DNA of 64,000 bases from Megalonaias nervosa. Taxonomy: Eukaryota > Mollusca > Bivalvia > Unionida > Unionidae. The notes under the pieces were generated by a model, which saw nothing but the letters and a program-made list of their open reading frames with translations, made no database searches and was not told where the DNA came from. Below, one piece after another: positions 23,181 to 34,733 of this stretch (position 1 is the first letter of the stretch; the number at the start of each line of letters is the position of its first letter). The stretch lies in contig JAECUM010000811.1 in the NCBI GenBank assembly GCA_016617855.1, positions 62,001-126,000 on the forward strand, given 5' to 3'. A program made the translations under genes and the position numbers.

Positions 23181-24089
23181 GTAAGTTATATTCTTCAAGC
23201 TGTTTGCACCTTTTTGTTCTTAATTTACTGGAGTATTGCAGTGAGATAACTATCATAATACCATAATACACCACTCCCTTGGTAACTTGCACCCTGATAA
23301 CTCGCGAACCTGCTTATGGTGCAGGGTCAGGTGTGGATCCCATTTTTTAAACCAGAAAATACCCAAATTGATCCCTATTTATTGAACTTGAAGAAAATCG
23401 CGATCAAAATTAGTAACGAAAACTTTGATATATCACTCGTTTTATTGTTGAAAACTGTAGATAGGACTTGGAAATTTTAATCAACATTATGAAATGTCAA
23501 ATCTAAAAATAAGTCATACAACTTTTTACATTTTCTTTCCTGGCAACATTCCTGGTACACCGCAATTAACGATACGTAAGGAAATTTCGATCAATGAAAA
23601 TGTTACTTACGCCGAGTGGAGGCAGTACTTTAATAAATAAATACAAATTAAATAATTTTTTTATCAATTGAAATTTATGTTCTAGTTCTATCTTTTAGTT
23701 CCTTTTAAATGTAATCATCATAAATGCAATGTGTCCTCTTGTAATTAAATGTAAAATGTGTCAATCTACCATAACAGCTATGTCCGCGAGTGTTTCTCTG
23801 AGAACCTAATTAGGTACCTACTGTATTTTTATAATTGACTTGCGGAAGTATTTGTTGTATTGTTGCACTGAATCAAAAGCTGGCCTCCTTTGTATTATCA
23901 CGTTAATTATGTCATTTGAATCAAATAAAGGAGGTGGAATAAAAGAAAAGTTAAAATGCACGAAAGTCATACAAACTTAAAATCTAGCTGTCCCAGTCGA
24001 ATGTGGGGTGAACTCAATTCATTTGATCAATTGAACACTGTGATAAATGTTATTCTGTATGTAGCATCATCATCATTATCATTGGCGGC

Positions 24090-24960
24090 TCAGTCTCGGG
24101 AGACCATGCATGTAGTGCCCTTGGAGTGTAGTCTATCTCTGGGGTTTTGGCATCGTCTGCTGTGGCTGTGCAGGCCGATGTGCGAGTGACAGTCCCTATT
24201 GCAGTTGGTGCAGACGTACTGGGAAGTCTGAGTTGCTGGGGTTGCTGCTGCACTCTTCTTTCTCTCACGTTTCTGTGCTGCCAGCTGGCCTCTCCTCACT
24301 TTAGCAACTACTATGTCCCTGCGGATCGTATGTTTCTAGGTGCCTCGGTCCTTGGCCTGCACTTCCCAGCTCTTGGGTGAAATGTTGCATGCCTTCATGT
24401 CCCTCTTGCACACATCCTTGAAATGGAGTGAGGGGCGGCCGACTCTTCTAGTGCCAGTTGCCAGCTGTCCTTTGGCAGCCTCCCATCCTCCATGCATCGG
24501 ATGTGTCCCAGCCATCGAAGACGGCATTTACTCAGCATGGAGTACATGCTCTGGATATTTGCATGCTGCAGGATCTTGCTGTGTGGGACGCAAGTCTTGC
24601 CAGCTGATTTTCAGGGTGTGTTTTAGGCACTGTATATGGAAGAAGTTGAGCCAGCACTCTTGCCTCATGTAGGTGCTCCAGGTCTCACTTCCATATAGGA
24701 GGGTGCTGAGAACGCAGGCCTGGAAGACTTAGATCTCGGTGTGCTCTGTCAGCACGTTGTTTTCCCACACCCTCTTTGTTAGTTGGGCCATGATGGTGTT
24801 TGCCTTTCCAAGTCTTCTGTCCAGCTCCACATTGAGCGAGAGAGTGTTGCTGATGGTTGAGCCCAGGTAAGTAAAGTTGTTGACTGCTTCCAGGGTGACA
24901 CTGTCAATTTTGATGGAGGGGGCAGTGGTGGCATCTTGCGTGCTGACTTTTTTGTCTTTT
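24090..24960 (-). pseudogene. LINE thumb region and C-terminal Cys/His motif
   Basis: Pieces in several frames. INNFTYLGSTIS-like text (FTYLGSTIS near 24870) and STLLYGSETWS (near 24700) come first, then GRPSLHFKDVCKRDMKACNI (near 24430). A C2H2-like finger CTNCNRDCHSHIGLHSHSRRC lies near 24150-24215, close to the 3' end. At least two stops and shifts interrupt it. Confidence 0.85.
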
Positions 24961-25527
24961 TCAGGCTGATGGTGAGCCCGAACTACTTGCAGGCATCAGC
25001 AAAACGTCTCCCAGACTCTGGAGGGCATCCATGGTGTGGGTCACAAGAACCGCGTCGTCAGCAAAGAGCATCTCCCTGATGAGCACCGACCTCACTTTGG
25101 TCTTCGAGCGCAGTTGTGCCAGGTTGAACAGCCTCCCGTTAGACCTGGTGTGCAGATATATGCCATCAGTGGACGAGTCGAAGGCGTAGGACAAGAGCAG
25201 GGAGAAGAAGATCCAGAAAAGGGTCGGCGCTAGCACGCAGCCCTGCTTCATGCCGCTGATGATGGTGAAGGAGTCTGAGGAGGATCCATCATACAGGACT
25301 GTTCCCTTCATATTGGCATGGAAGGAGATTATCATGCTGTGGAGTTTTGGGGGGCAGCTGATCTTCCTGAGAAGTTCAAATATGCCCTTTCTGCTGACCA
25401 GGTCGAAGGCCTTGGTGAGGTCGATGAACATCATGTAGAGTGGCTGACTTTGCTCTCTGTCTTCTCTTGGAGTTGTCAGAGGGAGAAGATTATGTCTGTT
25501 GTCAACCTGCCTGCTCTGAAGCCGCAT
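24961..25527 (-). pseudogene. LINE reverse transcriptase core
   Basis: RT palm of the LINE. YMMFIDLTKAFDLVSRKG carries the first catalytic Asp, SGMKQGCVLAPTLF follows, and MLFADDAVLVTH carries the FADD catalytic pair. All three catalytic Asp residues are present, so the motif itself is undamaged. After DALQSLGD the frame shifts; the right continuation (RRFADACK, stop, FGLTISLKKTK) is in another frame with an extra TAG. Confidence 0.93.
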
Positions 25528-26624
25528 TGGGATTCTGGGTACACACAGTCCGCCAGCAGCTGCAGCTTGTTGAGGAGGATGCAGGTGTACACTTTGCCAA
25601 CGATGCTCAGGAGTGAGATCCCTCTGTAATTGTTACAGTCACTGTGGTCACACTTGTTTTTGTAGTGGGTCACAATGGTGGCATCACGCATGTCTTGGGG
25701 GACTGCTCCTCCCTCCCAGCAGAGGCAGAGTAGCTCATGCAGCGGTTGAAGTAATGTTGGTTTCCCATGTTTGATGGCTTCAGGCGGGATGCTGTCGCTG
25801 TCTGGTGCTTTGTCATTTGGGAGGGAGTCGATGGCTTTGCTGAGCTCCTCTAAGATGGGCACTTTGTCGAGCTTCTTCATGGTGGGCAGTTCCTGTATGC
25901 TGCTAAGGGCCACATCGGTGACTGACATTTCTTGGGAGTACAGCTCTGAGTAGTGCTCCACCCATCTGGCCATCTGTTGCTCACGGTCTGTGATTTTCTC
26001 TCCCGTCAGAGATTTCAGGGAGGCGACCCCTTTCACTGTAGGGCCATGGGCCTTCCTGATTCCACTGTACATGCCTTGGATGTTTCTAGACTCGGCAGTG
26101 TGCCGGATTCCTTCACAAAGTTGCTGCCAGGACTTGTTCACGCACTGTCTAGCGATGAGTTGGTTGGTGCTTTGGGCACTTCTGAGGGCAGCAAGCGTCC
26201 GTTCATTGGGGCATTTTTTGTAAGCTATGAAGGCTTCTCTTTTGTCCTCGATTACTGGTTCCATTCTTGAAAGGTGTGTGTTGAACCAGTCCTGGCTGGG
26301 CCGTTCCTTCTTGCCAAACATGGGCATGGCTGTGCTGTAGATGGCACCCTTCATGGTGTTCCAGTTGGCTGTCGTATCGTGCTCTGGCGAGTCCTGGAGA
26401 GTGTGGTCTAGGGTGGACACATACACCTCCACCTTGGAGGGGACCGACATCTGCACAGTGTTGATGCGAGGGCGACATTTTGGTTTGGAGCAGTGTAGTG
26501 TGTGTAGCTGGAGGCGCACCCTACTGCTCACGAGGGCGTGGTTGGAGTCGCAGTCTGCACTGTGGTAGCTTCTGGTGGAGAGGACGCTGTTCAGGGCAGA
26601 GCGCCTGGTGATGACCAAGTCGAG
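25476..26624 (-). pseudogene. LINE linker and reverse transcriptase N-terminal part
   Basis: The same frame as the endonuclease, after the TAG. It holds the C-terminal end of the endonuclease fold (YHSADCDSNHALVSSRVRLQ), a long linker, then RT blocks SIPPEAIKHG, NNYRGISLLSIVGKVY and PESQCGFRAGRLTTD. It ends at a TGA where relatives have Arg (C-to-T of CGA). About ten codons later a 1 bp deletion (LQEK followed by REQSQ in the next frame) shifts to the frame of the RT core. Confidence 0.92.
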
Positions 26625-27485
26625 CTAGTGCCAGTGATGAGACCTGGGGTGTTTCCATGACACTTTGTGTTGTGGCATGCACTTGAAGAAGGTGTTTGTA
26701 ACGCACAGGTCATGGTAGGTGCACAGCTCCAGCAGTCTCTGACTGTTTTCATTGGTCTTTCCAGTGCCATGATGTCCGAGGCAGGTAGGCCATGACTCGT
26801 GGTCTGCACCTACTCTGGCATTAAAGTCGCAGAGGAGGAATAGTGGCTTGTCTTTAAGGCATCCTTTGATCTGTTCATCCACTTGTCCATAGAACTGATC
26901 CTTTGTGTCTTCTGAAGATGTGAGGGTGGGGGCGTAGACACTGATGATGTTGACTGGACCTTCAGCAGTGGCAAGGTGGATGGACAAGAGACGCTCAATG
27001 CCCCCTGAGGGAGGCTCAACCGAGGCCAGGAGGGTGTTTTTGATGGCGAAGCCAGCTCCGTGCTGGTGGGGCTCCTCAGGTTCTAGACCCTTCCAGATGA
27101 AGGTGTAGTTTTCCTCTCTGAGGGACCCGCTGGAGATGAGCCTGGTTTCCTGGAGGGCAGCTATGCTGATATTTGGTCTGGTGAGCTCCCTGTTGATGAA
27201 GGCTGTCTTCCTGGTGTCGTCCACCTCCATGAGGTCATCAGAGATGCCTGTGCATATGGTGCACACGTTCCAGCTTGCGAATTGAAGAGCTGGAGTCTTC
27301 TTTCTTGGTTTCTTGTTTCTTTTGTCTGGTGTGGAGTTTGTCTGCTTGTCATGCTGAGCAACACTTTGAGCTCCAGGCTCTCTCTGGAGCAGGCAGACAT
27401 TGGCGGGCTGACACCTTAATGACCGGGGACTGTCTGGCTTGAGGTGGGCGGTAGTCGGCCATTGGGACGTGATGATCCCTCTCAC
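26625..27485 (-). pseudogene. LINE endonuclease domain (broken reading frame)
   Basis: Apurinic/apyrimidinic-type endonuclease of the LINE, used to nick target DNA for reverse transcription. Starting near 27375 the frame shows LQFASWNVCTI (the WNV start of the domain). It continues with IAALQETRL (catalytic Glu), the YAP block in IISVYAPT, LFLLCDFNARVG (the DFN block) and ends VSWKHPRSHHWH. It ends at TAG (26625-26627), where relatives continue with Gln; the same frame goes on at once as LDLVITRRSALN. A single C-to-T change explains the stop. The catalytic motifs otherwise look intact. Confidence 0.92.
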
Positions 27486-27534
27486 TGTTGAAGCTGACCA
27501 GTGGCACCCCTTCCCTACGCCAATCGGGTGGGAC

Positions 27535-28330
27535 TTATAACCCGTAGACTGCCAGCTTCCGTGTTGTTTCCTCTCTCAGGAGCGAGGCTGGCGTGGCCTC
27601 CAGGGCGCAAGCCTTGGTTGTGCAGTACGGAGATCCTGGCTGCCCAGACGTCAGGATCCCCCTCTCGTCCTTGCTGGTGGGGTCCAAAGGAATGCTGAGC
27701 ATGACATTTGGCACCAGTTCGGCTGCAGGAGCTGCCGGAAGGAAGTCGTAGTTGACATCCTGCCACCTTAGGGGCTCCACCCGAATTTTCTGTATGGGTT
27801 TACTTCCATGGCCTTTCCTTCTCCCGAAGATATCCACAAGGCAGCGGAGCCATCATCCAGTGGCTGGGGCATGGATGCTGGATGCTCGGAGCGTCTGTGG
27901 ACCCAGGGTCGTCACGCCCCTAGACTGTCCGGCACTCCTTGGCACTTTGTGGGTTTGGAATCAGTTTCCTTCTCCTAGACGAACTGCCTGACAAGGCTAA
28001 CGAGCTCCATCTGCCCGGGTTTGGAGTCAGAATTTTCCTTCTCTTAGACTGGCTGCCTACCAAGGCTGACAAGCCCAGTCTGCCCAACCAGTTATACCGC
28101 TGGGTATTTGGTCATGCCACACAGCAGGCTGTATGAAAACAGGGGGCCCTGCATGAAGGTGCTGCTGTGGACACAATAGTGTAGGAGAGGCCATATGCAA
28201 GCACCTCCTGCCCAGCAGAGCCAGACAGTGGTCCCGCGGCGAATACTACATCTGGAAAGGAGAGGCTGTGAGAGATGCTTCACTTTCCTTTAGTGAGAGG
28301 GACGTCAGGCCCAGACCTCGCACACCCCCA
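27535..28330 (-). other. LINE 5' region with a ~74 bp tandem duplication
   Basis: GC-rich start of the element on the minus strand. Plus-strand segments 27948-28017 and 28018-28085 are two copies of one unit (GGGTTTGGA.TCAG, CCTTCTC.TAGAC, CTGCCT..CAAGGCT, TCTGCCC), reminiscent of promoter monomers. A frame of 100 codons on the minus strand (27837-27535, starting MDIFGRRKGHG) may be the start of the element's protein or chance. Confidence 0.6.
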
Positions 28331-29114
28331 TGTATGTAACATAAACTACCTTAAATTAACTGACTCATTGGTAACTGTGATCAAAGATAGCAAGGCAGCC
28401 AAGCGAAATGAATACTTCGTAAAATAAAGAGCTTGATTTCACAGATACAAACCATTGTGGGCAAGCAAGTTTCAGAGAATTCTTGAATTGGCACTTAAAG
28501 ATATCCTCAAGGATGATAAGAAGTTTCATTATTACTTCCAATGAAATCACAATATCAATACTGCAATAATTGAACAGTACAAAAATTGAGATTCGATGTA
28601 GATGATTGTCTCACGAAATTAATTTCGCTTGTTTTTGAACAGAAGGAATCTTTTATGGTGGTGTATCAACAGTTAATCTAGTTCCCTGCTCTTTTGACTC
28701 CCAATTTGGCAGGATACTATGAAATACCACTGTGGGAACCAGACTCATCAAGAAAACAAAAGCAGTGACGTAATACACAGATGTTTTCCCATACACATGA
28801 TGGTTGTTGATACCAGTTGCAACGATATTTCACATGTTGGACATTTTGAAAATAAATGTTATTTAAACAGAATAACAAACAACTTCATTGGAAAAAGCTT
28901 GTTATTAAAAATTATTATCGACATGATTGTAAAATGAGGATTCAGTCATTAAATTGCAAAGTTCCCTAACCCCCGACCCCCCCCCACGCTGTTTTCTCGA
29001 TGTCCAAGCAATTTTTTTCAATTTTTGGAGGTCCCTTGGTAACTTGTGCCCTTGCTTATAGTGCAGTTTGTGTTTGTGGACCCTGTTGTGCGGAGTTATC
29101 AAGGGAGTGGTGTA

Positions 29115-30814
29115 GCTCATTTTTTATGCCCAGCCAAGAATGGGTAAGGAATTTAATAGTGTTACCCATGTATGTGTATATTTTTCTTAGTTATTCCATA
29201 GCTCCTCCTCACTTTGGTTAAGTTTTTTGCTTAGGTCAGGGATTGTATATATTTCAAAAGTGATAGGGTTGGGGTGGGATGTGTTTCCAGTTTTATCAAG
29301 TGTATGCTTCCTTTGCTAGATTACAAAATACTAAGCAATGGCCCAGCTTGTTTTCAAGCAGAAGCAAATATAATAGAAGTGTGTTTAAATTATGCCCAAA
29401 TCCCATCTTGTAACCTCAGTGTTTTGGATTCATCCTTATTTTCCACACTACAGGGATACAAAATGAATGTACTGCTAAGTTGAAAAGTTTGTTTCACAGG
29501 TGGACAGATTGGTAGTGTGTGTGCCTGCAATTACCGAAGTTTATTTTTGGCTTACTTAACATTAAGTTTCTATAGTCCATGGGACTAATTTTTCTAAATA
29601 TAGGACCCACCCCACATTTAGTACCCTTCTTATTTTACAAATGAAAAGCCTCAAGGATGTGAAATAAAATGCACAAGACTTGGTCATTTCATTCATTTAT
29701 AATTTCTTTGACCATTTCTGGTTCTTGGAAAAGACAATTTTCAGTGAAGGTGTGTAGTCTTTGGACTATACTAATATAAAAGGTAACTGTATCATCTGCT
29801 ATCAGTATTTTTAATTTCTGGTTCTAATATTTCCCCACCAAAAGTTTAAAAAAAAAAAAAAATGGATAAAATATGCCCTCAGATTTGAAGAGATGCGCAG
29901 GAGTAGGAAGCATTTAAACTTATTGTACAAATTCCTCAAAATAGACTCATCCATGTAAATATGGATGCCGTGTTAGCATAGAAACTCCTGTTTATTTTGA
30001 AATGTGAAGATGTCAATGTTTGGGACCTGGCAACTATCAGTTTTGTGTATATTTTTATATAGATCTTTAAGGCTTTTCATTTAAAATCGGAATGGAGTGG
30101 TATTGCCAAATGCAACAGTATAGCAGTTAGTACAAATTGCAGTACAGCATTGTGGTATCAAGACCAGCTTAGGCCTTTATATCCAGGCTTAATATTTTAT
30201 TTTCATTTGATTTATAATTTAAGCTTCACTGTTTATTTTACTTATTTTGCAAAGATTAAAAACTGACTTAAAATGTTTCAGGCATATGTATTTTCTTGTA
30301 GCCATTGGTCAAAAGCGGCTTTACTTGTTTGGTAGTCAGATTTAAATTTAAGATATTTGGGTCTTGAATATTTAAAAAATGTAAACAAGCATAATTACAT
30401 AAACCATTTTTTGTACTTGTAGTGTTTGTCTATTTATTTTCCTGAACCTTCTCCCACCATACAGTTTTTATCAATGTGTTTTTTATTGGTACACTAATGG
30501 AAATGATTATTCATTGAACTATGTGGGCTACCAACATTTGTTGTGGGCTACCACAGTATCCCTTTTGGTAGCCATTAAAGAATGTCCACCCCTGTTGTGG
30601 TAATTCGGAAATACTTGTACAGTACTATCCGTTTGAAAAAAATAATTAGTATTTGAACATGGCACTTTTAAAAAAGGCAGAAAATTTTATGATAACCAAT
30701 ATCACCCTCTTTTTTCTAGACATTTTATGTTTAATTTGCCTTTATATCATATGCTTAGATCAGTTTGTTTTCTTATGCATCACACAGTGTTGTTTATTGC
30801 TATGACTTCATTTT
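29115..30814. other. CDC45 intron, nothing recognised
   Basis: AT-rich; only an A-run near 29849-29863. No exon or element ends seen. Confidence 0.6.
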
Positions 30815-31370
30815 TAGCTCTACAGGTCATACACCAGAAGAGCTTATTGGGTGGTCTGTCGTCTCTTGTCTGTCCATTCATTAACATAAGTTTGTTATTC
30901 TTATTCCTCCTTAACTACTTGGAGGATTTCTGTGAAACTCTACATACTCATTCATCCCATGGTCTAGTTTGTCCTATATGAAAATGGTCTGCTTGGACCT
31001 TCAGTATGGCTGCCACAGTGGCCGTCTTGAAAATCTTATCACCATGCCTCCTGAATGGATGGTCATATCAATATAAGGTTTTCACTATTTGACAATGTTT
31101 TTAACTTTTCAGCTACATACACAAACAATAGAGAAAGTTAACCTGAAGCTTTTGTCTTCACGCTAAAGACTTCATTTGAAGAATGATTTAATCTCTACCG
31201 ACTGTTAACATTGCTCACTGGAATGGTGAGCGATATTTACAGATTGAATCCAATCTGTAGTTATTCCGTATACTTTGGTGAAAGCTTAACTGTGTAGTAA
31301 TATTCATATTTGACAGTGTTTTTAACTTTTCATCTACATTCACAAACAATAGAGAAAGCTTATTGGAGGC
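30815..31370. repeat. Diverged repeat with a ~222 bp internal duplication
   Basis: Starts with the 'agctctacaggtcatacaccagaagagctta' / 'gtctgtccattcatta' style seen in other arrays. The block 'tttgacaatgtttttaacttttcagctacat' at about 31088 recurs at about 31309 with 'cacaaacaatagagaaag'. Confidence 0.6.
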
Positions 31371-32697
31371 AACACATCTCCTGAAATGGAAACAGCAAGG
31401 ACCAAAGTATGATTTTTTAAAATCTGTACCAGTTGTGTGAATTCTCACACTTTTAACCCCCTTCTTATCAACAGTCCATCCAGGAATGAGATCAAAATAC
31501 AGTGAGTTTCATCTTTGTTAATGATCATATTGACAGCAAAATCATCTTCTCTTATGGCCTTCACAAATTCTTGGAATGATTTTATTTCCTCCTCCAAATC
31601 TTCTGGGAGATGCTTGATTGTGCATGAAGAACTAGATTGTGTTTCTTTAAAAACTTACCTTGTTTCAGTTTTTTTTTCAAAATTCCTGTGAAGACCTGTA
31701 AAAGGAACCAACGTTGGCGTCTCTATATTGGCCACCTTTGTATTAAAAAAAAAATCAGCACACTTAATAGAATCCAATTCATCTTCTGAGGTCGGCTTGC
31801 TTTGTAACATAATCTTTGTATTTGATATCCTGTCATTTAGTTCAAACAATGAGTTTATTCCTCACTGCCAGTTATGTTTATTCACCACCCAGGCTTCTGT
31901 CTGCTTGCCATTTGTAATCATAATTAATACAGGCATTGATATTTGCAGGGTAAATAGTATGCACAACAATAACTTGCTTTAATGATACTTTTGTAACCCA
32001 TGCTTGCAAAAATTTGCACTCACAGTGAATGTATTTTCAAAATAATGATATTTATTTGAGTGAGACCGTCACATAGTTAACCTGGATAAAGTACAATCTT
32101 AGTTATTTTGCATGTTACACCATGTCATGTGTGAATGGCAGATGCCTTCAAGCAGTGGGTTGATATTTCCCTCCCTCTCTCTCGTTTGCAATCCAGTTTT
32201 CAGTCTGATAACATGTTTGTGTTATTTGATACAGTATGGAAGCATATGCTACATGTACAGAGTTCATGGATATATTTTTTTCTTTAATGCTCACGGAACA
32301 AAAGGAGTATATGATAATACATGTACAATGTAAGTTTCTTTCATTTTATTATCAAATAAGCATTTTGTTTATCAATTTTATTGCAACATGCAGTATAGAT
32401 GAAAAGAAGTTTCACTGTAAGTTCTGGGACAGAAAAAAGTTAATTATTTTATCGTGTCCCAATATATACAATAAATATGGTATGTTTTAAGGTGTTAGTT
32501 TTATGGGCTAGGTCATTTTCTGCATCTTTGCAACATGCCCATGTTTTGTCTATTATATTTCTTCCACTCTATCGATAAAGCACTTGACTGAATGTGATGA
32601 GTTTGAGCATCTGTATGATTGTGAATAAGACTACATTTGAAACCTGTAATTTTGTGATCACTTGTATCAACAAATGAGTTACTGGTAAACTTAATAG
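31371..32697. other. CDC45 intron, nothing recognised
   Basis: No exon, RNA gene or element identified. Confidence 0.6.
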
Positions 32698-32825
32698 AAA
32701 TAAAGATATGGGTCTACACCATGAAGTGTGTCCATGCATAGAAATTAAGATATGGTCTACACTATGAAGTGTGTCCATGCATAGAAATTAAGATATGGTC
32801 TACACTATGAAGTGTGTCCATGCAT
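32698..32825. repeat. 43 bp tandem repeat, three units
   Basis: Unit GAAATTAAGATATGGTCTAC plus ACTATGAAGTGTGTCCATGCATA, repeated three times with very few differences; the first unit has a small insertion. Confidence 0.93.
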
Positions 32826-32919
32826 TAACCAATGCATGCTTATTATGGTTGCTATAGAAAGGTGGTGGGCATTTCAGCTGAACAGATGAAGAGCAACATT
32901 AGAAATAAGTAAATGCTTT

Positions 32920-33622
32920 ATGGGGCACTTCAAAATGGACACCAACAGACCAGTATCAGCATATGAGGCACTTTAAAACTGACACTGATAGACCAATTAT
33001 CAGTGTACGAGGCACTTCAAAACTGACACTGATTGACCAGTTATCAATGTATGAGGCATTTCAAAACTGACACTGATCGACCAGTTATCTATGTATGAGG
33101 CACTTCAAAACTGACACTGATCGACCAGTTGTCACTGTATGAGGCACTTCAAAACTGACATCAGTAGACCAGTTATCATTATATGAGGCACTTTAAAACT
33201 GACACTGATAGACCAATTATCAGTGTACGAGGCACTTCAAAACTGACACTGATTGACCAGTTATCAATGTATGAGGCATTTCAAAACTGACACTGATCGA
33301 CCAGTTATCTATGTATGAGGCACTTCAAAACTGACACTGATCGACCAGTTGTCACTGTATGAGGCACTTCAAAACTGACATCAGTAGACCAGTTATCATT
33401 ATATGAGGCACTTTAAAACTGACACTGATAGACCAATTATCAGTGTACGAGGCACTTCAAAACTGACACTGATTGACCAGTTATCAATGTATGAGGCACT
33501 TCAAAACTGACACTGATCAACCAGTTATCACTGTATGAGGCACTTCAAAACTGACATCAGTAGACCAGTTATCATTATATAAGGCACTTTAAAACTGACA
33601 CCAAGAGACCATTTATCAGTGT
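32920..33622. repeat. 44 bp satellite in 220 bp higher-order units
   Basis: The basic unit is 44 bp (GAGGCACTTCAAAACTGACA, CTGATNGACCAGTTATCANTGTAT); about 16 units are present. Five distinguishable units form a 220 bp higher-order block: block starts at 32965, 33185 and 33405 are exactly 220 bp apart. The first two blocks look identical or nearly so. The third lacks one unit and is followed by a diverged unit. Confidence 0.95.
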
Positions 33623-33912
33623 AAGCATGACAAACTACTGACAGATGTCTAAATTTACAGAGAGGATGTTTTTCAAAATGGACAAATAGGTATGAATTTG
33701 CCTCCAAACAATATTTATTATTTTTTTTAATCATACATTTATTTACTTTGACATATACATCTATTGAAAGGAACATGAAAATGTAACTATTACATTAGTA
33801 TCAAACTGTGTAACATACAGTGTTCAAATTCTAATATTAATTCAATACTACACATGTCATACATTCAGCAAACAGTATTTTTTTTTCACAGCATGATTAA
33901 TGTCTATTTCAG

Positions 33913-33968
33913 GAAAATGGGAAAACAGGAACTGACAGTTTCTTACTTGCTGTTGATGTATTAGACAG
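33913..33968 (+). CDS. CDC45: CDC45 short exon
   Basis: 56 bp exon with acceptor CTATTTCAG and donor GTTTGT, a weak donor lacking the usual purine at +3. It encodes ENGKTGTDSFLLAVDVLDR with the Arg split after AG. It aligns with the EKDGSGTDHFIQALDSLSR segment of the vertebrate protein (about residues 388-406). The phases fit both neighbours exactly (phase 0 in, phase 2 out). The GTD.F..A.D.L.R pattern makes this small exon convincing. It follows by about 290 bp the 44 bp satellite array that ends near 33622. Confidence 0.9.
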
Positions 33969-34287
33969 GTTTGTATAAAATATTTTCTTTGTATGAATTT
34001 GCTAACATGATATCTTTAATTGTAATGTTTTAGTATATATACATGTTGGAAATCTTGTAGATACAACATACAGCTGGAAAGTTGGGTTATTCTACAAAGT
34101 ATCAGGTAGTGCATTTGACTTTTAAGCAAGTATATATGGTAAGTTAAAAAGTTAATGTACAATAACAATGCTTCTGTCTGTTTACAGTCACTATAATCCC
34201 AGTGTAGGCTACCTGGTAACACTCTCCACCTGAGATCCATGTCTCTCAAATTATAAAATTCCAAAACCAGATAAAGAATTATTCAGT
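33969..34287. other. CDC45 intron, nothing recognised
   Basis: AT-rich intron after the short exon. Confidence 0.6.
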
Positions 34288-34380
34288 TTCCAGTACTAAG
34301 GAACTTTGGAATAGTATTCCAGTACTAAGGAACTTTGGAATAGTATTCCAGTACTAAGGAACTTTGGAGCAGTATTCCAG
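34288..34380. repeat. 29 bp tandem repeat, about three units
   Basis: Unit AGTACTAAGGAACTTTGGAA plus TAGTATTCC, nearly perfect; the last unit has GAGCAGTATTCC. Confidence 0.95.
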
Positions 34381-34733
34381 AAGAGTATATCCAGTGTCTT
34401 CAGAGATGTAATCAAAGTGAGAATGGAAACAACTGAACTGTATTTATAAATGCCTCTGGGCTTTATTATGTATACTAACCATCTATATGGCACTAATTGC
34501 ATATTGCATGCATATTAACTATGTGGGTTTAATATGTGAGTGTCTGTGTGGGCGAGAGAAAGGAAAAATGTGAATATATTGTTGCATATACATATTGCTA
34601 TGTATATGTATGCATATGTGTGTGTGTATATAAAGGAGTTCCTTTGTATGAGGGCCTCAAGATAGATTAGTTCTTTAGCTAATTGTGTTACCCTCTTTAT
34701 ATACAGTCATTATTATTATTAGTATTATTATTA

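Larger units (their letters stand above)
24064..28330 (-). mobile_element. LINE (APE-type non-LTR retrotransposon), 4267 bp
   Basis: Minus-strand element bounded by the 8 bp duplication TGTATGTA at 24056-24063 and 28331-28338. It has an ATG/ATT-rich 3' tail at 24064-24083. It encodes, in order, an apurinic-endonuclease-like domain, a reverse transcriptase and a C-terminal Cys/His motif. Base composition is clearly richer in GC than the surroundings. The proteins belong to the widespread animal group often misannotated as 'craniofacial development protein 2-like'. I am not sure of the clade (RTE- or L2/CR1-like). Several stops and frameshifts show that it is dead. Confidence 0.95.
23269..29112. 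mobile_element. TA-flanked DNA transposon (family D), split by a LINE
   Basis: The left end reads TA/CACCACTCCCTTGGTAACTT. The right end, reversed, reads TA/CACCACTCCCTTGATAACTC (18 of 20 match). TA target duplications sit at 23267-23268 and 29113-29114, as in Tc1/mariner/pogo elements. Subterminal sequence is also partly shared (GTGCA...AAGC...TAACTTG blocks). Removing the LINE and its duplication leaves about 1.57 kb, with no recognisable transposase, so it looks non-autonomous. Pogo/Tigger membership is inference from TA and size. Confidence 0.85.

Noticed and set aside
24064..28330. Many plus-strand frames of 60-110 codons opposite the LINE
   Set aside because: They are shadows of the minus-strand endonuclease/RT frames in GC-richer DNA; none has its own motif.
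32920..33622. CRISPR-like array
   Set aside because: Repeats are contiguous 44 bp units without unique spacers, in an animal intron.
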